In this document: positions 36,935 to 48,408 of the stretch, one piece after another
Layout of the letters: each line of letters opens with the position of its first letter
How positions within the stretch are numbered: position 1 is the first letter of the stretch
Source of the DNA: Microbulbifer sp. MI-G
Lineage (GTDB): Bacteria; Pseudomonadota; Gammaproteobacteria; Pseudomonadales; Cellvibrionaceae
Direction: 5' to 3'
Length of the DNA stretch: 64,000 nucleotides
NCBI RefSeq assembly: GCF_030440425.1
Contig: NZ_CP098023.1
Span: 795,501-859,500 of the forward strand
Made by a program: the position numbers and the translations under genes
The notes under the pieces: generated by a model
Seen by the model: only the letters and a program-made list of their open reading frames with translations
What the model was told of the DNA's origin: nothing
Database searches by the model: none

Positions 36935-37339
36935 ATGTTTAATCGCATTGAATATAGAAAGCTAAACTCCAGGCAAAAAGAGAATTTCAATTTTCAGAAA
37001 GTTGCTGCTGAGCTGGCTGACTATGGCTTTAATTGCATGTGGCTCAACGATGACTGGCAAGGAGCTGACTTTATTGCTTGCCATATTGATGGAAACACTT
37101 TTCTCAAGATTCAGTTGAAGGGCCGCCTAACTCTTGAAAAAAAATACAACGGCAAAGATATTTATGTAGCCTTTAATCAAGATGAACAGTGGTATATTTA
37201 TCCGCATGATCAGTTGCAATCAGAATTATTAGAAATGGGTCTTATGTTGGGCTCCAAGTCATGGGAGGAGAATGGTGGCTATAGTTGGCCAAAAATTCCC
37301 AAAAATATAGCAAAGCATATGAGCCAGTATGCAGTATAA
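36935..37339 (+). CDS. Hypothetical protein with PD-(D/E)xK-like core
   Basis: A 134-aa soluble protein. NFQKVAAELADYGF reads as the leading helix. DDWQGADFIACHIDG followed by TFLKIQLKGRL gives an Asp, a beta turn and a (Q)xK strand, the arrangement of restriction-endonuclease-like folds. From memory, closely similar small proteins are common in integron gene cassettes and other mobile DNA, with no established function. It starts at ATG 36935 with AAAGGA upstream. The nuclease assignment is inferred from the pattern only, and the expected acidic residues should be checked in a model. Confidence 0.65.
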   Translation: MFNRIEYRKLNSRQKENFNFQKVAAELADYGFNCMWLNDDWQGADFIACHIDGNTFLKIQLKGRLTLEKKYNGKDIYVAFNQDEQWYIYPHDQLQSELLEMGLMLGSKSWEENGGYSWPKIPKNIAKHMSQYAV

Positions 37340-37386
37340 AATTGTAAAGAAATGGTGATAATTAGCACGCAACGCGTGCCAGAGTC

Positions 37387-37430
37387 AGCACTAGGTGCCT
37401 CCCTGTTTGGCCAAGTGTTAGTGCTGTTTT
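37387..37430 (+). terminator. Rho-independent terminator
   Basis: CAGCACTA ... TTAGTGCTG forms a stem of about 8 bp around a 20-odd-base loop containing a smaller GGCC-rich fold, followed by a seven-T tract. It lies about 50 bp after the nuclease-like gene and points along the plus strand. Confidence 0.5.
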
Positions 37431-37629
37431 TTTGTGCCTGCAATATCGTCCTGTGCAGTGTGTCCGTGTTATGGCCGGGTGGACAACGGGGAATACAAGA
37501 CCCGAAAGGGAAACATCCGTGGTGGCTCCTTTAGGCCGAAAGTGACACCCGGCCACTATTTTTTGGACGGATTGGGGATTGTGTCGGAAAAGCGAGTAAA
37601 TACATAGTGTTACAAATGATGGACAGCTT

Positions 37630-38151
37630 GTGAGCATCTGGAAACTTATTGAAAAATTGATTTATATAGTTTTTACTTGTACTCTGATAATAATTATAGT
37701 GGCTTTTTTTACCTTTCATCAGTTCATGAGCGAGCAATGTACCACTATCTCTGATATTGCTAATAACGAGGAAATAGTTAACTATCTCGATGATTGGGCA
37801 ACAGATAATATAGTCGACAAAGGTTATTACTTTGTGGCAGGTATGCATGGCGATATTACTGCGAGAAAAGATGAGAGCTTTATTGATATAACTCCTTTGC
37901 CAGATCCAAGTATAACTAATATTGAACTAAAACATTTTCGATTTGGTATCCGTAAAATATCGGGGAATTTTGAAGATCCAATTACAAGCCGTAACGTGGC
38001 CATGTTCGATTTTGGGCGTGGTCGTGATCGTGTAATTTTATTAAAAAATAGCGAAAGATTAACTAGCTATCGAGAGCATCATATTGAGTCAGGTCATCTT
38101 TTGAAGATAAATGAAAACGTATATGCCTATTGTGCAAACTCAAGATTTTAA
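37630..38151 (+). CDS. Hypothetical membrane-anchored protein, 173 aa
   Basis: A single hydrophobic helix near the N-terminus (LIYIVFTCTLIIIIVAFFTF, about residues 11-30), followed by a mostly hydrophilic domain with no recognised motif. The helix has positive charge before it, so the C-terminal domain is probably periplasmic. It starts at a GTG with a weak GGACAG upstream. It is AT-rich and in the same orientation as the flanking small genes. Family not recognised. Confidence 0.55.
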   Translation: MSIWKLIEKLIYIVFTCTLIIIIVAFFTFHQFMSEQCTTISDIANNEEIVNYLDDWATDNIVDKGYYFVAGMHGDITARKDESFIDITPLPDPSITNIELKHFRFGIRKISGNFEDPITSRNVAMFDFGRGRDRVILLKNSERLTSYREHHIESGHLLKINENVYAYCANSRF

Positions 38152-38221
38152 ATGTAATAACTTAATCAGGCTGAGCAGTGGATAGAATTACCTTTTTCAC
38201 TAAGTTAAAAAAATCTTCAGT

Positions 38222-38710
38222 GTGTCTGCACCATGCTTGCTTATATGGTTTGTAATTGCGTCTATCACTAGCGCGAGAAATAATGAATATGAAAATATTG
38301 TAAATGCAATATCTAAGACTGAACAGCTAGGGCAATGTGCTATCAATACTAATGTTGAAAGAAATTGGCCTTTTAGTTGGACTCCAGCATCAATGAAGGT
38401 TTCACTAACAAAAGATGATGTAACTGTAAAAACGTCTACAAGAAAATTTTTTCTGCCTGATAGAATAGAACAGTCGCCAGGAAGTTATTATTATTACTTT
38501 AACTGGTCCGAAATAAAAGAAAGTGCAATTATCCCATCGTTTTTGGAGTTCGAGCTAGATAGGCAGCGTGAATTGAAATGGATAAAAGTAGGGAAATGCC
38601 CGCCCACCCAAGAAAAGATATATTTTGATACTGAATATGGAGAGAGAAATAACAATAAAACGTATGAAGAATGTAAAAATTTAGAATATGTTGCAATTAA
38701 ATGCTCTTAA
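38222..38710 (+). CDS. Hypothetical exported protein, 162 aa
   Basis: A GTG start opens a short hydrophobic segment (CLLIWFVIASITSA) that could be a signal peptide, then a hydrophilic domain with Cys residues near both ends (GQCAIN, KCPP, EECKN, IKCS) that may form disulphides. No family recognised. It is 71 bp after the previous membrane protein gene. The start is uncertain because no ribosome binding site is apparent. AT-rich like its neighbours. Confidence 0.5.
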   Translation: MSAPCLLIWFVIASITSARNNEYENIVNAISKTEQLGQCAINTNVERNWPFSWTPASMKVSLTKDDVTVKTSTRKFFLPDRIEQSPGSYYYYFNWSEIKESAIIPSFLEFELDRQRELKWIKVGKCPPTQEKIYFDTEYGERNNNKTYEECKNLEYVAIKCS

Positions 38711-38771
38711 CAAAAAACACAATGGAGGTTTTTTGGCTCACTTGTGCTGTCGCTACGCTTGCTGTGAGCAT
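38698..38771 (+). repeat. Nested inverted repeats after the exported hypothetical gene
   Basis: AATGCTC at 38698 is exactly complementary to GAGCATT near 38766, and inside it GCTCAC pairs with GTGAGC. The whole spans about 75 bp and overlaps the stop codon of the gene. Its right side runs into TTAGGTG. The size and layout recall an integron attC site, but the left core (TCTTAACAA) and right core (ATTAGGT) are imperfect. Confidence 0.3.
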
Positions 38772-38909
38772 TAGGTGATCGAATGTTTCGAAGTATTTTC
38801 AAAATCATAGGCATATTATTTCTTCTAGTAATATTAATAATACTGTGTTAATAATTAATTATCAGATTGAAACAAGAAATCACATAAGCCGGAAGAAATT
38901 GTCACGAAG

Positions 38910-39146
38910 TTGCGCCAGATTGAGGTGCTCTGCGGTCAGGGAATGTCGCGTTTGGATGCGATACGCCAGATGCAAATAACTGAACAGACGTTCTATCGCT
39001 GGCGTAAGCAGTATGGCGGGATGGGAACCGACCAACTGAAGGAACTCAAGCGACTACAAAAGGAGAATGAGCGGTTGCGCCGAGCAGTATCGGATCTCAC
39101 GCTGGACAAGTTGGTTCTGTCAGAGGCTGCCAAGGGAAACTTCTGA
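38910..39146 (+). pseudogene. IS407-type OrfA (start missing)
   Basis: An 88-residue match when read from 38880, where the typical KKSHKPEEIVTKLRQ opening is present but no initiator precedes it (an in-frame TGA lies just upstream). The helix-turn-helix is RLDAIRQMQITEQTFYRWRKQYGG and the leucine-zipper part is LKRLQKENERLRRAVSDLTLDKLVL. It provides DNA binding for the transposase. The 78-aa frame begins at an internal ATT/ATG-like codon only. Confidence 0.7.
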
Positions 39147-39994
39147 GCCCTTCACGTCACCGTGCTTGTATTGACCACCTACGAAGTCGATTTCACATTT
39201 CTGAGCGTCGTGCGTGCCGTGTTTTGGGCCAGCATCAATCCACGCAAAGGCGCCTGCCTGTTGGTCGTTCCGACGAAAACCGCTTTGTTGCTGACATGGT
39301 CGAGCTTGCGCGACAGTACGGTCGATACGGCTATCGCCGGATTGCAGCTTTACTGAGAGATGCGGGCTGGCAAGTAAACAACAAGCGCGTGGAACGACTG
39401 TGGCAGCGTGAGGGGCTGAAGGTTCCAATGAAACAACCAAAGAAGGGACGGCTCTGGCTAAATGACGGGTCGTGTGTTCGACTGCGTCCGGAGTATCCGA
39501 ACCATGTCTGGTCGTATGACTTTGTTCACCATCGGACTAGCGATGGGAAAGCATTCTGAATGCTGAACATCCTGGACGAGTACACCCGAGAATGCCTGGC
39601 AATCCGGGTGAAACGAAAGCTGAACTCAACGGAAGTGATTAATGTATTAACAGATCTGTTCATTTTACGCGGTGTTCCCGCCTACATCCGGTCAGACAAT
39701 GGTCCGGAGTTTATTGCACAGGCGGTCAGGGGCTGGATCACATTTGCTGGTGCAAAGGTGGCTTACATAGAGCCGGGTTCACCCTGGGAGAATGGGTACT
39801 GTGAAAGCTTCAACGCCCGGCTCAGAGACGAGCTTCTAAACGGTGAAATATTCTATACGTTACAAGAGGCGGAAATTATTATTGAGGAGTGGAGGAAGTA
39901 CTACAACACCAAGCGGCCACACAGTGTCTTGGGCTACCGCCCACCGGCCCCGGAAACCACCGTGGAGAAAGAGCCACGGCCCGCTATGCACTAA
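39143..39994 (+). pseudogene. IS407-type OrfB transposase with nonsense codon
   Basis: The rve/DDE catalytic domain reads through from SPSRHRACIDHLR to the end at 39994 except for a TGA at 39557-39559 ([16 protein letters not shown]). Relatives have Arg there, so CGA to TGA is likely. DDE residues are visible: Asp in WSYDFVHH, Asp in IRSDNGPEF and Glu in [16 protein letters not shown]. Without suppression it would give two non-functional halves. Confidence 0.75.
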
Positions 39995-40027
39995 CATTTA
40001 AACTGGACCACCTTGGTGGGGCTGATC

Positions 40028-40449
40028 AAATTCATCTTTGGTGGCAATCTCCCCCACCGGGATAATCTGCACCGACTTCTCCTTGCCGTCCGGAATATTC
40101 ACAAACAGGGAACGGAAGTTGCCCGCCCCCTTGCTCTGGCGCACCTGTTCCTTGATGAGCTGTTCGTCTTCCGCACTCAGGTTTTTATCGGCGGTGTAGA
40201 AGACATAGCCCATATGGGCGCCATTGCGGTAATACTTGCGTCGGAACAGGGTGCTGTCTTCGTTCAGTAACACCGCCTGCACACCGCCGAGATACTGGGG
40301 CCTGCCGTAGATCTGTTGCTTGGGGTTTGTACTCCTTGAGCTGGATCACCTCGCCGGGGGCGAACAGCACCGGGTTGTCGCCGTTGGGTTGCAGCAGGCA
40401 GTAGCGGTCCGCTTCCTTGCGGCGGCGCATATTCAGGGCGGGCAGGACC
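40028..40449 (-). pseudogene. Phage portal protein fragment (P2 gpQ/PBSX type)
   Basis: The minus strand encodes the middle and end of a portal protein: LFAPGEVIQLKEYKP, then IYGRPQYLGGVQAVLLNEDST, FRRKYYRNGAHMGYV, SKGAGNFRSLFV and IIPVGEIATKDEF. A C4 run at 40322-40325 has one base too many, so the two parts are in different frames. The IS407-like element cuts it after ATKDEF, and the N-terminal part is missing at the other side. In a living phage the portal forms the DNA entry ring of the head. Confidence 0.8.
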
Positions 40450-40621
40450 ACTGCCCGCGGGCTTTGCCACGGATTTTGGCATTGCCAACCGCGCCCGCGT
40501 GGCCTGTATCCCCTGGCTGTGCCCCGGAGTGTTGCTCAATAATCACTATGTCACCGGAGTTGCGCTGGCCGGTAATTTTATGAACCTGACCTGGAGCGCG
40601 GACCTGTGGAAGCACAAATAA
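40450..40621 (+). pseudogene. C-terminal fragment of an unrecognised phage protein
   Basis: An open frame without its own start (FATDFGIANRARVAC, PGVLLNNHYVTGVALAGNF, ADLWKHK) runs to a TAA at 40619-40621 and overlaps the start of the next gene by 16 bases. Such overlap is typical of adjacent phage tail genes, so this is probably the end of the gene before gpV. It meets the portal fragment head to head, so a deletion or inversion joined them. Confidence 0.45.
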
Positions 40622-41583
40622 AACGGCTGCTGGAGCGCGCCTATCCGGAACTGAAAAGCGGCCTGCATCTGCCGCTGCTGGCCCGCATAGTGGCTATCAG
40701 TGACCCCACCAAGCAAGCGGAGCTGGCAGAAGAGTTTCGGCCGCGCTACGGCGTGGATGTGCAACTGCTGAACAGCGAAGGCAAGGCGGACCAGCAGATC
40801 CCCGTTTTTCGCAGCTTGCCGCTGCCGCTGCACTTTGCCGGCAATGAGCGCGGGGCTTTTGGTTTTCCGCAACCGGGCACCCTGGTGGAGCTGGCCTTTG
40901 CCTATGGCCGCCCGGACCAGCCGTTTATCCGCACGGTGCTGTGCCGGGGCCTGGGTGTGCCGGCACTGGATCGCGAGGATTTAGTCTGGCAGCAGAGCGA
41001 CACCGTGCGGCAAAAGGTGGATGCCCAGGCAACCTGGCACCGGGAAACCCACGGCAAGATCCGCGAGTGTGCGCTGCAGAAAACAACCGAAGCGGCCGCA
41101 CTGCATACAGACTGCGAGAATGAACACCGCCAGGTACGCCAGCATTCCATGAAAGCGGTGGCAGGGATAAAGTTGATTGAAGCCCTGGGTGCGTTGCGGT
41201 TACTGTCTGGTGGCAGTGCCAATCTGTCTGCGCTGGATAATCTCAACCTCACCACTGCCAGTGATATCAATGTCACTGTGGGGCGGGATTTGAAAGAGCG
41301 CGTGGGCAATATTACCGAGCGCATCGCCAAACTCAAACAGGTGATCAAGGTGGAGGCGGGTGGCACCCTCTGGCTGGGTAACACTGCCGACAATGTGCTG
41401 CAGCTGCTGAGCGACCTGATGGGCGTGGTCAAAACCTTGGCCGATGACCTGGCTACCCATACCCACCTGGGTGTCACGCCCGGAAGTGGCAAGACCCAGG
41501 CCCCTGAAAGTGCCGGCACTTATAACTCTGCCAGTGCGGATACCGAGACAATAAAAAACAAGCTTGATGGGATGAAGGCATAA
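40606..41583 (+). CDS. Phage baseplate/spike protein, gpV (gp45)-like
   Basis: A 325-aa protein that seems complete. The N-terminal OB-like region has PLPLHFAGNERGAFGFPQPGTLVELAFAYG, a hallmark of phage baseplate assembly protein V and VgrG gp5-like domains. The C-terminal part is repetitive beta-helix sequence (NLTTASDINVTVGRDLKERVG) ending in DDLATHTHLGVTPGSGKTQAP, a common tail-spike ending. GTG start at 40606. It is the only near-intact phage gene here, so it may be a relic or co-opted. No contractile tail sheath or baseplate partners are present. Confidence 0.75.
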   Translation: MEAQIKRLLERAYPELKSGLHLPLLARIVAISDPTKQAELAEEFRPRYGVDVQLLNSEGKADQQIPVFRSLPLPLHFAGNERGAFGFPQPGTLVELAFAYGRPDQPFIRTVLCRGLGVPALDREDLVWQQSDTVRQKVDAQATWHRETHGKIRECALQKTTEAAALHTDCENEHRQVRQHSMKAVAGIKLIEALGALRLLSGGSANLSALDNLNLTTASDINVTVGRDLKERVGNITERIAKLKQVIKVEAGGTLWLGNTADNVLQLLSDLMGVVKTLADDLATHTHLGVTPGSGKTQAPESAGTYNSASADTETIKNKLDGMKA

Positions 41584-41719
41584 ACAATGAAAAAGGTCTT
41601 GGTGGATTTCGTATTAGAAGTTGGCACTCTCCTATAGTAAAAAAATATTTACTATTAATCTTAATTAATTTATATTCAAGTGGCTTACACATGAACAATA
41701 AATCATTAACGGACTATTT

Positions 41720-42163
41720 ATGTTTAAAAAGCTATCTTTGCCAGTCGCGTTGGCTGCTATATTTGCGAGCTCAAGCTCCGTTGCACATCATTGCCCACCT
41801 ACTTATATATATGTACCTATCGCTTGGGAAACTGTTTACTCTTATAAAAATGAATGTAGTTATTCCATCAATACATATTTCATATCTGAGGGTGGAGAGC
41901 ATATCCAGGTTACGGGTGCTGCAAATCAAGATACCTCTTGGAGCACTGATATAAATAATATTGGGTGCCCTTCAAGTGTGATTGGTCAAATAATCTACGT
42001 TAACCTATCTTCTCCAGAGAAATTCATTGAGCCTGAATTCGGTTCTATACCTTTAGAATCAGCGGATTTGCAGACTAGAGAAGAAAATGGGAAGCCGACA
42101 GAGTGGGAACGGGTTAAAGTCACTCCAAAAGAGCACCCTAGATTCTGTCCGGATCCGATATAG
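41720..42163 (+). CDS. Small secreted Cys-containing protein, 147 aa
   Basis: A signal peptide (FKKLSLPVALAAIFASSSSVA) precedes a mature part starting HHCPPTYIYV. It has four cysteines (HHCPP, KNECSY, IGCPS, RFCPD) that could form two disulphides. Family not recognised. An IS3-family element lies immediately after its TAG stop and its 3-bp duplication shares the last base of the stop codon, so the coding frame was spared. ATG start with only a weak GGAC upstream. Confidence 0.6.
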   Translation: MFKKLSLPVALAAIFASSSSVAHHCPPTYIYVPIAWETVYSYKNECSYSINTYFISEGGEHIQVTGAANQDTSWSTDINNIGCPSSVIGQIIYVNLSSPEKFIEPEFGSIPLESADLQTREENGKPTEWERVKVTPKEHPRFCPDPI

Positions 42164-42173
42164 AATGTAGTGG

Positions 42174-43336
<1,163 letters not shown>

Positions 43337-43404
43337 TGAACACCTCTAACTCAGGTGGCGACTTTACCACCTAAAATGGTGTCCGGGTTTAGTAGACCAC
43401 TACA

Positions 43405-43913
43405 GAATCAGAAAAATCAATTAAGCGGGCTGCAGGTTGATGTGAGGTAGCGATTAAACTTTAGTTACCTAATATGCGCCCATAGACCTGGTTGAAATAG
43501 TTTACTTCTGCTTCAACCAGGTCTATAGCGCTAGTAGGCGAGATTTGTTCAGCTTGCGCCTCGCCAATTTCAAAATATCAAGCATTAGGATTTATTCTGT
43601 TTAGCACTAGCGAAACTTCCGTATCGTCGCACAACCCTCACGCGTCACAAATCTTCAAAAACCGTCTTTTACAGGCCACTAGCCCAGGTAAATTACATAC
43701 AACAGTGAGATGCACGTGGTTATCGGGTTGTTTAAAGCAGGGTTAACCAACTAAAGCTTATGAAAGAAAAATAATAGATTTTACTTGTCGGTGGAAGATT
43801 CCAAGAAGGTACTGTGGTTCATTTAACCTTATGGGGATTTAGTATGGAGGTGCCAACTATGGTATCTCCATATAGCCTTTGCCGGTTGGCTCTACTAATG
43901 GGGGTTTTCAGTG
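43405..43913. other. Intergenic, 510 bp
   Basis: AT-rich sequence between the IS3-family element and the Imm11 gene. It contains two related blocks of CAACCAGGTCTATAG-type sequence at 43480-43535, forming a partial inverted repeat (CATAGACCTGGTTGAA / TTCAACCAGGTCTAT). No gene is supported. Confidence 0.45.
43482..43527. repeat. Inverted repeat, possible bidirectional terminator
   Basis: ATAGACCTGGTTGAA and TTCAACCAGGTCTAT are exact inverted copies of 15 bases around a 16-base loop rich in T and A (about 43482-43527). No long T-tract follows. It could be a strong stem-loop terminator or a small element end. Confidence 0.5.
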
Positions 43914-44456
43914 TTAGTAGTGGGTTAGATTAGTACTGAACAGCAGACCGTCGAGCTTCTCAGACTCAACCACATCCTTAAAAGCACCTGTGCAATAGAT
44001 GCTGATATAGGATTCCTTGGTCCTGAATACCGGCACATCTTTGAGCTTTTCTTCATCGAATGCGATGCCTGAGAGTAAGTCATTATCCCTCGTGACAGAG
44101 CTGGGCACGATGGCGTCGAGGTCTTCAGCAATTGTTAACGGGTTGAATAGGTAGAACTTGACTCCTTGATACGTGCAAGGCAGGAGTTCACCAAATGGAC
44201 CCAGCAGGCCTTTCAGCGCTTGATATGCCGACTCGTGGAGTACCAGATAGTTTTGCCATGTAGAAAGTGTGGGAATCACCGGGGAGGAATCACAAGCCTT
44301 GAGACTCAACTCCAACGGCACCCAGTCACCAGCATAAGCCTGAGGGTTTGTATTGAAGACAAACTGAATACTCCCGCGCTTTCCGATAACTTCTCCAGGC
44401 TCAAAGTAGGGGGTCATATAGTCGCTGTCATTCTCGAATACTTGGTAGATTTTCAT
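43914..44456 (-). CDS. Imm11-family immunity protein
   Basis: A 180-aa cytoplasmic protein that follows the Imm11 (DUF1629-type) layout: LVLHESAYQALKGLLGPFGELLP, then GVKFYLFNPLTIAEDLDAIVPSSV, then VPVFRTKESYISIYCTGAFKDVVESEKLDGLLFS. Such proteins neutralise polymorphic toxins and typically sit directly after the toxin gene. Here it begins 14 bp after the AHH-nuclease gene on the same strand. ATG start. The specificity for that toxin is inferred from adjacency. Confidence 0.78.
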   Translation of the reverse strand: MKIYQVFENDSDYMTPYFEPGEVIGKRGSIQFVFNTNPQAYAGDWVPLELSLKACDSSPVIPTLSTWQNYLVLHESAYQALKGLLGPFGELLPCTYQGVKFYLFNPLTIAEDLDAIVPSSVTRDNDLLSGIAFDEEKLKDVPVFRTKESYISIYCTGAFKDVVESEKLDGLLFSTNLTHY

Positions 44457-44470
44457 ATTGTTTCTAGGGG

Positions 44471-45067
44471 TTAAAGCTTATCGGCTGGCAACATAACATA
44501 GTTCGGGAAAGTGGAGAATTTGAGGTCATATTCTATGCCTCTAAGTAGTTTTTCAACCTCCTGCTCTGTAAGGTTGCTGAAATCTAGAGTATCGAATTTA
44601 GCTTTTAGCCATTTGTAATAGCCATTCCTGTGAATACGTGAATGAGGGACGGCATCAGGCATTTTGGGGTGTGGGGTATCTGCTGTTCTTCTGGGAAGCC
44701 AGGTTCCATTTCTTATGTCATCTATCCTGATTTTTACAAAGGCCAAAATACCTCGTTGCTGTACAGCCTTTGGGTGCCCGCCAGAGACTATGGCATGGGC
44801 GTCACAGTTTCCGCCAGGGTGGGGCTTCCTGTTTTTATCCATAAACTTCCCGAGCCGGGCTGAGTCATGTTCCTCACTTACCAAGTCCATCTGTGACATG
44901 GTGACAGACTCTTGGCGGTATTTGTCGAGGGTTTCTTCAACCTGCTCAACGACCTGTAGAGCCATATAGTCCGCCTTGGTGATGTCCTGCTTTGAGGCAA
45001 ACATATCAATGGCCACCTCGCGGCGGTCTTTTAGATAGTAAGGTTTTGGCTGTTCGTAATGTCCCAT
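44471..45067 (-). CDS. AHH-domain (HNH/Endo VII-like) nuclease toxin
   Basis: A 198-aa protein with the AHH signature: GNCDAHAIVSGGHPKAVQQRGIL, then RIDDIRNGTWLPRR and HSRIHRNGYYKWL. These give the Ala-His-(His/Ala), the second His-containing turn, the Asn-Gly-Leu-Pro strand and the His-Tyr helix of this nuclease superfamily. The canonical AHH motif reads AHA here, so one His may be moved. The N-terminal 80 residues carry no secretion (Rhs, PAAR, filamentous) domain, so delivery depends on an unknown partner, or this is a separated toxin tip. A good AGGGAC precedes the ATG. Cognate immunity gene follows. Confidence 0.75.
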   Translation of the reverse strand: MGHYEQPKPYYLKDRREVAIDMFASKQDITKADYMALQVVEQVEETLDKYRQESVTMSQMDLVSEEHDSARLGKFMDKNRKPHPGGNCDAHAIVSGGHPKAVQQRGILAFVKIRIDDIRNGTWLPRRTADTPHPKMPDAVPHSRIHRNGYYKWLKAKFDTLDFSNLTEQEVEKLLRGIEYDLKFSTFPNYVMLPADKL

Positions 45068-45853
45068 TGCTGTCCCTGCTCTGCTATCACTGAAAGAAAA
45101 GAATACAGGAGCCAGAAAAGGGAATAAATATACACACTATGACAGATTGCTCACTCTTCTCGAATTAATATCAAATAAATTCTATTAATATCGGCCACAC
45201 AACATCTATCTAAACTGTCGTGCCAAACCACAAAGGTGGGATTTCAATTTTCTTCATCGCCTGACAAGGTCAGTCACGCTGCCCGTTTCTGCCTTAGAAA
45301 TCGAAAAATTGAACTATTTCAATGGGCTAAAACGTTAGCACATACAAGTCTGCACATTTTTTGAACGGAGAAAAGGACTGTCGATCACTCCTCCCCACGC
45401 CTGCCGGTTTTGCGCTTTTCCTTAGCCAGTGAAATTGGAAAACACCGCAAACCCCCGCCAGCCGTGGGCTGTAGCGATTTTCGGGATTTCACAAATTGAA
45501 GAAAAATGAAGAGAATTGAAGAGATTTTTCACAGGCCAAATTGGCCGAAAGCTAGTAACCATGGGGTTTTCCGAGAGATGGAGAGGTTTTGTATCAGATT
45601 TGTTTGAAGAAGTAAGGCAGGCGAATAGCCAACTAAACTGGCTGGCTGGGCCGAAGCTTTGTTAAGTCCTTGGGCATTATTGATTTTGAGAATTATCAGA
45701 GCAGATTAAGGGGGCATTTGTGGACCAAAAAATATGTGTGTGGACACTATGTGGACATTACCGGGATTTATGGCACTGAATCCTACAAAAAGGGAATGGA
45801 ATAGAGAGCAATAAAAAACCCGCGAAAGCGAGAGCTGGCGCGGGTTTGAGAGC
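45068..45853. other. Intergenic between toxin gene and tRNA-Leu
   Basis: About 790 bp without a supportable gene, AT-rich at the left, with purine-rich GAAGA repeats near 45490-45530. The only clear feature is the tRNA terminator at its right end. This is where a tRNA-associated integration boundary would be expected, but no copy of the tRNA 3' end was found. Confidence 0.45.
45811..45847 (-). terminator. Rho-independent terminator of tRNA-Leu
   Basis: On the minus strand AAACCCGCG pairs with CGCGGGTTT around a 14-base loop and is followed by TTTATT. It starts a few bases beyond the CCA end of the tRNA. Confidence 0.85.
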
Positions 45854-45940
45854 TGGTACCAGAGGCCGGACTCGAACCGGCACGCTTTTAAGGGCGGGGG
45901 ATTTTGAATCCCCTGTGTCTACCAATTTCACCACTCTGGC
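45854..45940 (-). tRNA. tRNA-Leu(CAA)
   Basis: 87 nt on the minus strand. The acceptor stem is GCCAGAG with CTCTGGT, discriminator A and an encoded CCA. The anticodon loop is TTCAAAA within stems GGGGA/TCCCC. A long variable arm (CGCCCTTAAAAGCG region) marks a class II tRNA, and the T arm contains GGTTCGAGTCC. The anticodon CAA reads UUG leucine codons, as in E. coli leuX, itself a well-known integration site for mobile DNA. Confidence 0.97.
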
Positions 45941-45979
45941 ACAGGCGCCTTGCAGCTGTCGGCTGCCAGGGCGGGCGTG

Positions 45980-46007
45980 ATTATAGCAACGGGCAAGGTG
46001 GGGTCAA
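45980..46007 (-). promoter_or_regulatory. Sigma-70 promoter of tRNA-Leu
   Basis: On the minus strand TTGACC (46007-46002), a 16-bp spacer and TATAAT (45985-45980) lie about 40 bp before the tRNA 5' end. The hexamers are near or at consensus and a GC-rich discriminator (CACGCCCGCCC) follows, as expected for a stable RNA gene. Confidence 0.85.
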
Positions 46008-46114
46008 TCAGTAAATTCAATCACTTAGGCGCTTTTCTGTCGCGCCAGTTAACAGGGCCTAAAATTTCCTATAACCTTCGCGACCACTTCACAGATGCTT
46101 TTTTCCAGGATTCC

Positions 46115-48321
<2,207 letters not shown>

Positions 48322-48380
48322 GGCGCGGCACTGTTTTGCTGTCTGCGGTACTGCGCGCCGCGCAGCTGTGTCCCTGCGAT

Positions 48381-48408
48381 TTGTCCGGTCACCCGATCCC
48401 CGTATAAT
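48381..48408 (+). promoter_or_regulatory. Sigma-70 promoter upstream of secDF
   Basis: TTGTCC (48381-48386), a 16-bp spacer and a perfect TATAAT (48403-48408) lie 119 bp before secD, after the tgt stop. It would give a transcript with a 110-base leader and let secDF be expressed separately from queA-tgt. Confidence 0.75.

Larger units (their letters stand above)
38880..40027 (+). mobile_element. Decayed IS3-family element (IS407-like), left end missing
   Basis: It contains an OrfA and an OrfB of the IS407 type in the usual order, inside a phage portal gene remnant. The right end is near GGACCACCTTGGTGGGGCTGATCA, immediately before portal sequence resumes. No matching inverted repeat or OrfA start codon exists at the left, and OrfB has a nonsense codon, so it is inactive. 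Boundaries are approximate. Confidence 0.7.
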
